Virus record (IMG/VR): IMGVR_UViG_3300035688_000196
Span: 1 to 20,258 of that record
Reading direction: 5' to 3' (one strand)
Length of the DNA: 20,258 nucleotides
Source: a virus
Shown piece by piece: positions 8,031 through 15,200 of the stretch. How positions within the stretch are numbered: position 1 is the first letter of the stretch; each line of letters opens with the position of its first letter. Under the pieces are notes generated by a model that saw only the letters and a list, made by a program, of their open reading frames with translations, ran no database searches and had not been told where the DNA came from. The translations under genes and the position numbers were made by a program.

Positions 8031-8672
8031 CTACGTCCGCCGAGCGTGGCCGCCCGTGATGCGGTTCAACCACTCGAAGACATCATCGCCGGTCTCGGCC
8101 CTCTTTCTCTCCATCCTGTTCTCCACGTAGTAGTGGTAGACCGACGGTGGCAACTTGCACATCTTGTTCGCCGCGACTGACCACTCCACGTTGTTGATGT
8201 AGAAGACGAGGTTTTCCTCCCCCATAAACTCCTTCCACTCCTCGCCTTCCTCGAAGAAGTCCTCGTGCCGCCAGGGGACGGTGCCTATAACGCGCCCCCG
8301 TTCGTCAAGGATGGGGTCGCCTGGCCTCGTGCCGACGCGGGCCAGTGATGCCTTGTCGATGATGGCCTGGTAACTCGGTGTCGCCATGAGGTCGGCGACC
8401 GCACTCGCCGGTAGGCGGGCCATCGCCTTCGCCAGCGTATTGGCGGCTTCCTGGGCGTCCTTAGTAGACACGGCCCGCTGAATCTCCAGGAAGACCGCGC
8501 CGATGTCCGCCGGCAGAGTAGAGGCTAAAGCCTCGGCCACTTCGGGCTGTTGAGCCTGCTCTTTAAGTGTGGTTGCCTCCTCTTTCTGTCTCCGCCGCTC
8601 CTCTTGGTATCGCTTGAACCCTGGGGGTATCTCGCCCTTCTTGTACGGTCCCCTCTCGCCTTTGTGTGCCAT
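8031..8672 (-). CDS. Unknown protein between capsid gene and glycan cassette
   Basis: A 213-aa protein starting at ATG 8672 with a strong purine-rich site (AGGAAGG, six bases upstream). The first ~35 residues are very basic (GPYKKGEIPPGFKRY, EERRRQKEE) and could bind nucleic acid or line a capsid. Residues ~45-115 look helical and Ala-rich, followed by an acidic linker (EDFFEEGEEWKEF). The C-terminus is mixed and ends with ITGGHARRT. There are no membrane segments or known catalytic motifs. It follows the major capsid gene after a long hairpin and lies eight bases from the start of the glycosyltransferase fusion. It could be a minor head protein, or the acceptor or partner of the glycan enzymes. 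I do not recognise the family. Confidence 0.7.
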   Translation of the reverse strand: MAHKGERGPYKKGEIPPGFKRYQEERRRQKEEATTLKEQAQQPEVAEALASTLPADIGAVFLEIQRAVSTKDAQEAANTLAKAMARLPASAVADLMATPSYQAIIDKASLARVGTRPGDPILDERGRVIGTVPWRHEDFFEEGEEWKEFMGEENLVFYINNVEWSVAANKMCKLPPSVYHYYVENRMERKRAETGDDVFEWLNRITGGHARRT

Positions 8673-8685
8673 GACCTTCCTTCCT

Positions 8686-8742
8686 AACCTGTGTCAGCGG
8701 GGAGGGCCGAGCGGTCTCGGCCCCCCACTGCCGACACAGGTT
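8686..8742 (-). terminator. Long GC-rich hairpin after the major capsid gene
   Basis: An imperfect inverted repeat begins at the capsid stop codon. The outer arms AACCTGTGTC and GACACAGGTT pair perfectly over ten bases. The inner arms pair over most of a further 16-17 positions with one bulge and one mismatch, closing on a four-base ACCG loop. No T-run follows on either strand, so it is not a textbook intrinsic terminator. It ends just before the ribosome binding site of the 213-aa gene. It may act as a partial terminator, a 3' stabilising structure for the abundant capsid message, or a processing site. Confidence 0.7.
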
Positions 8743-9725
8743 TACGTGGTCGGGTGAACCACAATCGCCGTGTCGTTCTTGGTCGAGGCCGTCTCAAGGC
8801 GCTGACCAAAGTTCTGGTTCAGGATGGCGGCAGCGTAACTCGTCTTCCAGCCGACCGTGCCGTACTGGTTGAGCGGGTCGTCTGCGCCAGCCGAACCCAC
8901 CGGCTTCACGATGATGTCATCCCCCAGCTCGGCCAGGGTGACTTCACCGTAGTACCCATCGCCCACAAGCTGGGTGACGTAGACGGCGATGTTCACCGAG
9001 AGACCGCCAGAGGGTCGCACCCTCGCGTTGCTGGCCTCGATGATGCGGGCACCACCGAAGTCGAATGAACCGCCCGTAAAGAGCGGGTTGTCCCCGCCGC
9101 GAGGCAGGGCGTACTGAAGGGCCGCACCGATGTTGGTGTCCAGGAGCATGTCCACGTACACATCAGGGTGTGTAATGCAGGGGAAGCGCCCCTCTGCCTT
9201 CGGGTGCCCTGGAGCCCCTCTCTTCTTCAGCGAAGCGACACCGCCCAGCAGGGTCGCGGCGTTCATCACGGAACCCGTGCTGATAGCGGTCGGCGCAGTG
9301 CCGGTGCGGTAGCTGACGTTCGTGCCAGCCACTATGATGTCGCGGGCCAGGAAGTCGATAACACGGGCTCGTTGACCAGCGAACATGTCGCTCATCTCAG
9401 CCACCACGTTGTCAATCGACTGGCTCTGGGCCACGTCGCTGATGAAGTCGAAGGCACCGTACTGCCGTGCCGTGACCGCCACAGAACTCCAGGTGACGTT
9501 CGTGCCCGCCGGAGGCGTACCCTCGGTGGCGATCCACGAGACGTTGCCCGGAACCTGCTCCAACCGGCGCATATTGGCTACGATGCCCATGTTGCGGGGG
9601 ATAGATCGCTGCACGCCCCAGCCCGCGTGCTTCAGATACGGCTGCGCACGGGCGAGAAGCTGCATCACATAGAAGATGCGGGCTTCCTCCGTGAAGCCAC
9701 CAGTTGCGTAAAGTTCGGTTGCCAC
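8742..9725 (-). CDS. Major capsid protein, N4-gp56 type
   Basis: A 327-aa protein that matches the N4-gp56 major capsid pattern. It has an early helix (FTEEARIFYVMQLLARAQPYL), a conserved IPRNMG stretch, the arm-to-core phrase ATEGTPPAG, QYGAFDFISDVAQ, and a long helix ending in ARDIIVAGTNVSY. The C-terminal half carries SLKKRGAPG, CITHPDVYVDM and GGARIIEASNARV. Such proteins assemble the icosahedral shell with an HK97-type fold. The start is GTG at 9725, four bases after the stop of the scaffold gene; GGAGG lies ten bases upstream, a little far. The scaffold-then-capsid order is the usual one. Capsid role is secure; the N4-gp56 label rests on motif reading. Confidence 0.9.
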   Translation of the reverse strand: MATELYATGGFTEEARIFYVMQLLARAQPYLKHAGWGVQRSIPRNMGIVANMRRLEQVPGNVSWIATEGTPPAGTNVTWSSVAVTARQYGAFDFISDVAQSQSIDNVVAEMSDMFAGQRARVIDFLARDIIVAGTNVSYRTGTAPTAISTGSVMNAATLLGGVASLKKRGAPGHPKAEGRFPCITHPDVYVDMLLDTNIGAALQYALPRGGDNPLFTGGSFDFGGARIIEASNARVRPSGGLSVNIAVYVTQLVGDGYYGEVTLAELGDDIIVKPVGSAGADDPLNQYGTVGWKTSYAAAILNQNFGQRLETASTKNDTAIVVHPTT

Positions 9726-9728
9726 TTG

Positions 9729-10403
9729 TTATGTTCCTCCCGAAGAGGTTGCGACCCGTCGCCGAAAGTCGCCTTCCTTCTTCTTGAACTCCTCTCTACC
9801 TTCGGGAGTGGACATATCTATCGCACGCAGTTCGTCCAGAAGGCCGCGCTTGGTGGCCGTGGCTTTGCCCCCGTCCACTTCGGGCTTCCTCGGTGCCGTC
9901 TTCTCTGTAGCAGCCTCCGCCGCCTCTTCCTTGAGCCGCATACGGATTTCCCGCACGGCCAGTTCGAGTTCCTTTTGAGAAGTCACGTCGCCGATCTCGC
10001 CCGCGATCCTGTCGCGGTCCTCGGACTTTAGGCCGAACTCCAGAGCGACGCTGCCCGCCTCCGCTTTCGCAGCCAAGCGCCATCCGGCGCGGCGAGCAAG
10101 GTCCAGATGTTCTACCGTCTGGGCATGTTCTCTACGCAGGGCCTTGACCGCAGCGGGATTAACCGTGCCGTCCTCCCCCACGTCCTGAATCTCAGCCTCT
10201 AACGCGCCGAGGCGGCCTCGCAGGTCTGCGACTTGACCCTCGGCCTCCTCCCGCGCTCCACGTGCTTGTTCCAACTGCTTGTTGAGTCCGTCGAACTTCT
10301 GGTTGAAGGTGGCCTGCATCTTCCGGTGTTCCTCAACGGGGACCGTTTCAGACTCTTCTCCTGCCACTGGCTCCACGTTCTCAGGGTTGTCAGTTGTGTC
10401 CAC
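9729..10403 (-). CDS. Capsid scaffold-like protein
   Basis: A 224-aa protein directly upstream of the capsid gene. It has an acidic N-terminus (TDNPENVEPVAGEESET), a heptad-like coiled coil (~residues 25-75, GLNKQLEQARGAREEAEG and following), a charged middle and a basic tail with repeated Lys/Arg. That charge pattern and position are typical of scaffolding proteins, which guide shell assembly and then leave; their basic C-terminus binds capsid protein. GTG 10403 is the best start because GGAGG lies five bases upstream. An in-frame TTG at 10415 would add four residues but sits inside that ribosome binding site. No protease motif is seen. Identification rests on composition and position. Confidence 0.75.
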   Translation of the reverse strand: MDTTDNPENVEPVAGEESETVPVEEHRKMQATFNQKFDGLNKQLEQARGAREEAEGQVADLRGRLGALEAEIQDVGEDGTVNPAAVKALRREHAQTVEHLDLARRAGWRLAAKAEAGSVALEFGLKSEDRDRIAGEIGDVTSQKELELAVREIRMRLKEEAAEAATEKTAPRKPEVDGGKATATKRGLLDELRAIDMSTPEGREEFKKKEGDFRRRVATSSGGT

Positions 10404-10415
10404 CTTGCCCTCCAA

Positions 10416-10500
10416 ACAGCATCCCGTCCCTACGCTGGCGTCCGACTGGACCCCAGGCCCGCCACGACCTCCTCAGTCTCAGCGGTTCGGTGCGATGCCC
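10416..10500. other. Leader region before the scaffold gene
   Basis: This stretch lies between the intrinsic terminator and the scaffold ribosome binding site. Because a terminator precedes it, a late promoter for the scaffold and capsid genes would be expected here, but I see no convincing sigma-70-type -35/-10 pair. A phage-specific promoter could not be recognised by eye. A 10-codon minus-strand frame (ATG 10423) overlaps the scaffold start; it is too short to call. Confidence 0.4.
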
Positions 10501-10546
10501 AAAACAAAAGAGACCCCGTGCCCCGAAGGGCTGCGGTGGCCTCTTT
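10501..10546 (-). terminator. Intrinsic terminator upstream of the scaffold gene
   Basis: On the minus strand a GC-rich stem (outer AAAGAGGCC pairing with GGTCTCTTT through one G-U pair; inner GCCC/GGGC) closes on a TTCG tetraloop and runs into TTTTGTTTT. Only one bulge and one small internal mismatch interrupt the stem. This is a classic rho-independent terminator. It lies downstream of the 467-aa gene, inside the run of head genes. Confidence 0.85.
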
Positions 10547-10578
10547 CTCCTCGAATATAGTGCGAAGTCGTTAGCGCG

Positions 10579-11982
10579 TCAAGCTAACCCGGCATAGACC
10601 GGTTTCTCCTTCTTGGGCTTCTTCTCTTCTGGGAGGGGCTCCGTCTTCGGAGCCACCGGCCCCAGTGTGCCGATGTAGGCTTGGGCATACTGCTGACCCA
10701 ACTCGGCCTTTGCCTGCTTCTGTTGGGCCTGCTGCTCAAGGCCCGCCCCATACTGGATACGGAAGAACTCCTCGCCGAGAGGCGTGAGGGGCATGCCACG
10801 CGGCACACCAAGCATCGGCACCCCGCGAGAGCCGCCCATGCGCGGCCCGAAAATTGGCCCGCCGATAGCGCCCGCACCAGCCTGGGGTACTTGGGCCTCC
10901 TTGGCACCACGCGCGAGTTCGTACTGCAATTCCTTCGATGTCGGCCCCCACCGGGCGTGCTGCTCAGCCTCGGACATAACCGTGGGGATGTCGCCACGGC
11001 GGGCGACGCGGGTGATCAGCTCGTCGGCGGTCGGCAGTCGCTCGCCTGGCAGGGGTTCGGGCATCTTCGCCTTGAACTCGCCCGCGCCAGGTGTGTAGGT
11101 TATTGTCTCCCTACCAGGACCAGGAACGGTGACGGTGCCGGGGGCTTCGAGAGCTGCGGTAGCGAGTTCCTGAGTGCGACGCTTGACGTATGCCTCCTGT
11201 TCCTTCTGTCTCTCTTCCTCTAGGGCAGCGGCGACCCCTGGCTGACTCAGGAGGGTAGGGCGAAGGTTGGTAGTCCGCTGTCCCCACACATCCTCAAACT
11301 CAGCCTCAGCCTGGGTCGCGGCAGCCTTGGTCTTTACCTCCCCTACCTTTTCCGGTAGGGACTGGCCGGCGAGGGTCGCATTCCGAATGTCAGCGTCAGT
11401 GAGGCCCTGAGACCGCGCCCAGATGTAGTCGCTCACGGGCACATCTAGGAGCTTGGCGGTTCCCATCTCGCTGATCGAGATGCCACGCACGAGTCCAGGT
11501 GCCGCTTCTTCCTGGGTGATGCCCAGGGTTTGCATCTGGCGGAGGTCCGAGAGTGAGAGGCGGTACGCGAGGGCGAATTGAAACTCGTCGCCGGTGATGC
11601 CCTTAGCCTCTAGCGCGGCGTTCAGTTCAAGGAAGTCTTGCTGGGTGATCTCTTCAGCGGTCGGTGCCACAGCCTGAACCCCGCCGACGCCGCCACCAGC
11701 CGCAGTAGCAGGGGCAACCGTAGGCTCGACAAATGGCCCTTGCTCGAAGCGGGCGCGAAGAGTCTCCGGCGAGAGAGGGCCAGGTTCGATCTCCCACTCT
11801 GCGGCCTGAAACTCGTCGAAGGTCATGTCCCGCCATCGGGTCTGACCCATCGCGGTCTCCTGAATCTCCCAGTGGCCCGGTTTGGTCTTCGTGGGCTCGA
11901 CCCAGCGGGTGGCACCAGTCGCCGGTTTCTCACCGAACTCACTGCCCCAATCAATACCGTCAGTCATGGTTGCACCCCACAT
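10579..11982 (-). CDS. Unknown, probably structural or ejected protein
   Basis: A 467-aa protein between the 1327-aa internal-type protein and the scaffold. The N-terminal ~80 residues are W-rich (TRWVEPTKTKPGHWEIQE, TRWRDMTFDEF). The middle (~110-215) is helical with small-domain phrases (FALAYRLSLSDLRQMQTLGI, ISISEMGTAKLLDV). Residues ~215-280 look like a long charged helix rich in E, Q and A. The C-terminal part is Gly/Pro-rich (GAIGGPIFGPRMGG) and ends in a Lys/Pro/Glu tail (PLPEEKKPKKEKP). A PLPGE motif also occurs twice near the start of the neighbouring 1327-aa protein. No enzyme motif is seen. ATG 11982 gives the longest frame; ATG 11967 (MTDGIDWG) is equally possible, as neither has a strong ribosome binding site. 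The terminator at 10546 closes the unit. Confidence 0.72.
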   Translation of the reverse strand: MWGATMTDGIDWGSEFGEKPATGATRWVEPTKTKPGHWEIQETAMGQTRWRDMTFDEFQAAEWEIEPGPLSPETLRARFEQGPFVEPTVAPATAAGGGVGGVQAVAPTAEEITQQDFLELNAALEAKGITGDEFQFALAYRLSLSDLRQMQTLGITQEEAAPGLVRGISISEMGTAKLLDVPVSDYIWARSQGLTDADIRNATLAGQSLPEKVGEVKTKAAATQAEAEFEDVWGQRTTNLRPTLLSQPGVAAALEEERQKEQEAYVKRRTQELATAALEAPGTVTVPGPGRETITYTPGAGEFKAKMPEPLPGERLPTADELITRVARRGDIPTVMSEAEQHARWGPTSKELQYELARGAKEAQVPQAGAGAIGGPIFGPRMGGSRGVPMLGVPRGMPLTPLGEEFFRIQYGAGLEQQAQQKQAKAELGQQYAQAYIGTLGPVAPKTEPLPEEKKPKKEKPVYAGLA

Positions 11983-11983
11983 C

Positions 11984-12013
11984 TTGACAAAGCGCCAAAG
12001 GGAGGATTAGAGT
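11984..12013 (+). promoter_or_regulatory. Candidate sigma-70 promoter for the plus-strand membrane gene
   Basis: A perfect -35 TTGACA (11984-11989) is followed 18 bases later by TAGAGT (12008-12013), which matches four of six -10 positions. The predicted start near 12020 would leave a short leader ahead of the ribosome binding site at 12026. It is the only such plus-strand signal I found paired with a good gene start. Confidence 0.55.
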
Positions 12014-12025
12014 ATTTTCCCCGCC

Positions 12026-12031
12026 AGGAGG
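12026..12031 (+). promoter_or_regulatory. Strong Shine-Dalgarno site
   Basis: AGGAGG lies five bases before ATG 12037. It fixes the start of the small membrane protein there and excludes the much longer in-frame extension back to 11638, which is antisense to the 467-aa gene. Confidence 0.8.
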
Positions 12032-12036
12032 ATGCG

Positions 12037-12267
12037 ATGCTATTCATGGTGGCCATCACCATCTTCATCTGGATGGGTCTACCCCTCACCTTGGCCTTCC
12101 TGGTTGAGAGGGAAATGTTCCCAGTTCTCGACCGCAAGTTCCTCGGTTGCCCCGTATACGGCTGGCTCATGGTGTTCGCCATCATCGGCTGGCTCGTCTG
12201 GGTTGGCCTCGGTGCCACATCTGACACCTGCTCCCTTGAGGCGGGGGGCCTAGAGTGCGGCGAGTAG
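12037..12267 (+). CDS. Small two-helix membrane protein, moron-like
   Basis: A 76-aa protein and the only convincing plus-strand gene. Two hydrophobic segments (residues ~2-23 and ~41-60) are joined by a short charged loop (EREMFPVLDRKF), and an acidic, Cys-containing tail (DTCSLEAGGLECGE) follows. Third codon positions are mostly G or C as in the neighbours, and AGGAGG precedes the ATG at ideal spacing with a promoter-like sequence before that. It is convergent with the 1327-aa gene (three bases between stops) and divergent from the 467-aa gene. Such isolated units inside phage late operons often act on the host membrane, for example in superinfection exclusion; a holin is the other option, although the acidic tail is not typical of one. 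No terminator is seen after it. Function unknown. Confidence 0.75.
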   Translation: MLFMVAITIFIWMGLPLTLAFLVEREMFPVLDRKFLGCPVYGWLMVFAIIGWLVWVGLGATSDTCSLEAGGLECGE

Positions 12268-12270
12268 ACA

Positions 12271-15200
12271 TTACTCTCTCAGCCTCGGCGGCTCCGTGCC
12301 GATGTTCTCCTTCCACCACTTCTGTGCGGCCTCGGTGAGTACGGTCTCATAGCCACGTATCCCCCAGTACACCAGCAAGGCGTCCACGTCTGGGTTCCCC
12401 CGCCGGTATCGGTCTAGGTATGAGTCTGGATTATTGCTGCTACTTCGATCCATGTAGACCTTCAGAGCTGGGTGATTCTGTCCCAGTTTGGCCATCGCCT
12501 GATCAACAGTCTGGTCATTAGGTTTGTTGGCCGTCGCCTGCACAGCAAGGTCGCCATAGTCGCGGAACTGTTGGAGCCACGGGTCTTTAGCCTGAGCCTG
12601 CACCCAGAGGCGGTCGGGTAGGTCAAAGAATCCAGTATCCGGTTTGTCCGATGGCTTATCGCCAGGCAAGGTGAAGATGATACGCGACTCGTTGATAGTC
12701 TTCAGCGCCGCCGAGTATTTCTTCTCCCTCGGCGTCTGATTCAAACCGAGGTTGTCACTGAGGGCCTGGCCTTGTGCAGGTGTAAGCATTGACTGGAAGC
12801 GGTCAAGATCATCATAGAGAACAGTCTTGTCATCGACCTTACTCGTAGCGGGATTGGTGTGATCAGTGTAGATGGCAAGATAGCGGGCGACAATATCGTC
12901 CGGGGTCCAGTTCTCCGGTATCGTGAATGGGTCGCCGAGTTTCTCATGTTCCTTCTGCAGCCGGTCGAATTGCTCAGGATTGGCGAAGTAGAAACCGGCG
13001 ATGGCCGCAGAGCGCGCGTCTTGCCGACCCGTTCGGTCGTCCCGCCATGCCTTGTTATCCACGATGCTGGCGTCCGATGCCAGTTGCTCCTGGGTGAACG
13101 GAATGAGCATACTCTTCAGGCTCTTGTTGGCCGTCCCATACCATGCCTTTCTGTCCTCCACGGCCTGGTCAGCCGCGAGGACAGCAGGATCGTCAGCCAC
13201 AGCCGCGTTAGCAGCGCGGGTGCCCCGTTCCCTCCGCAAGTCCTCTATGCTCATACCAAACCGATCCTGGGAGGTCCGGTCGCGGGCATCTTCCAACTTC
13301 TGCCACTCCGTCTCATAGGTGAGTACACCCGCGCCGAAGAATGACAGGACACCAAGGAATCCCATCTTAGGCCCGCCGTTTCGGATGGCCTCAACGAAAT
13401 CCTGAAACCAGAATGGCGCGACCCGATTCCATGCCTGCGTCTTCAGGTTCCGAAGGCTCGGCGTCACCTCCTCGCCCACGTAGGTCTCGCCCCTCATGTA
13501 GTCGATCAGGGTGCCGAGACCAGGCGCGAGTTTCGCCTGAAGGGCACGGAGAGCCGTCATGCCCAGATTCATGGGGTACGTCTCTCCCGTCACGGTACTC
13601 TTACCCTCACGCATGATCATCTGAGCCGCTGTGCGGAATACCGGCTGTAGGCCCCCCATCGTGTCGAAGCGTGTGTTGCCGATCCGAATCCGGCCCCAGT
13701 CTGTCGAACGCGGGTCTAGTTCCACATCCACGCCTGGAATCCCAGAGTATTTCATCAAGGCCAAGAGGCCCGCATTAAGAGCCGTGAAGGAACCCAGGTC
13801 ATACATGACCTGCTTCCTAATAGTCGGGTTCCGCAGGATGTAGTAGAGGCCAACGGGGTAGGCTTCAAGGCGTGAGAACCAGAAGCGGGGAGCGAACAAT
13901 ACGGTCCCAAGTTCTGGCACTATCTTCTCTAGCGGGCCAGGGAGGCGCGCCCACCCAGTCGAGATGTTGACCCAGTTGGCAAGAGCCCTCACTTCCCGAA
14001 CCGTGTACTGATGCCCACCCTCTGCGGCGATCCTCTTCCAAGCGAGAAGCGTATTCTTCGCGTAGTTGCCCCGCATCTCATTGCCGGCCGTGGTGTAGGC
14101 CCATTGCGACTCCCGTATACCGGGCAACTTGCTAGCCCACTTGGAGACGTACATCTCCTGGCTCGGCACCGTCACCCCCATCCGCTCCGCGATCCCTGTA
14201 CCTGGGTTGGCTATCGCCAAGCCGTTCGGCACCAACTCGTCGCGGATAATGGGGTCGTTCATCAGGCGCTCGAAGGAGGCGCTCGCGTAGTCCTTGTCGA
14301 TAGCGCGGACCATCGGCCCGATGGCTTGGTAAAACTCCTTGCGGGCGATAAGGATTGCGCCCTGACGCAATGGAAACGACAAGTCAAATGAGGCGGCGAT
14401 GGCACGCGGCAAGTTCGCGGCGTCGATGACTTCGCGCCAGAGGTTAAACCCTGCCTGGTTCGTGACGTTCTTAATGACAGGTGCCAGGTCGGGCCATATC
14501 TTGAGTAGATATTCGGCTTGGTGGGGGGCTAATGCCTGCCTCTCCAGAAGCAACTGCTCGACTGCCTTTTCGGCGTTCCGTGCGTCAAGGGAACGGAGGG
14601 CAGGATTGGTGAAGGCCCGAACCATGTAGTCCTTAGCTTCCTGATCGGTGAATGTCTCAGAGAACTTGAAGGTCCGCGCCGTGATACCTTCACTGGCCTT
14701 ATAAGCCTTCGCCGCCATCTCCTGAACATTCTCGGCTGTAGCCTGGGCGCGGTAACTGGCGGTAGCAGCAGCAGCAGCCCGACGTTTCGCCGCGATCTCC
14801 GACACGACTTCGCCTCTGTATTCAGTCTGCGAAGCCTCCATCGCACGGTACAGTTTGCCGATGCCAGCAGTCTCTGCCTTCGCAGCGGCCTCAGCACCCC
14901 CAAGTTCACCTTTGGTAGCCTTGAGCGCTTGTCTCAGAGCCTTGGCATCGGCGGCTGTAGGAACTGAGAGTTGACTGTCTTTCAACCAGACAGTTGCTCG
15001 TGCCCCAGTCTCTCGGTTGTAGAAGTGGACAAGGGTTTCGTTCCTGTCGGGGTTGTGGGCCACCACCGTCCCAAGATTGTTCCTGTCTGCCGCCCTGACA
15101 CGGGCATTAGGTTGAAGATGCGATGGGATGCCCATCCCTTCCCCTGCGGCTGCGGCCTTCGGGCCGCGAGCAAGAGCCTCGACCCTGGGCACCTCAACAC

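Noticed and set aside
9168-10031. Plus-strand frame of 287 codons
   Set aside because: Antisense to the capsid and scaffold genes, Arg/His/Leu-rich as expected of a GC-rich shadow frame, and no start signal.
10394-10423. Ten-codon leader peptide overlapping the scaffold start
   Set aside because: Too short to support; the upstream purines can be chance and no attenuator logic is visible.
11638-12036. Extended N-terminus for the plus-strand membrane protein
   Set aside because: The extension is antisense to the 467-aa gene and lacks a ribosome binding site, whereas ATG 12037 has AGGAGG at ideal spacing and begins directly at the first membrane helix.
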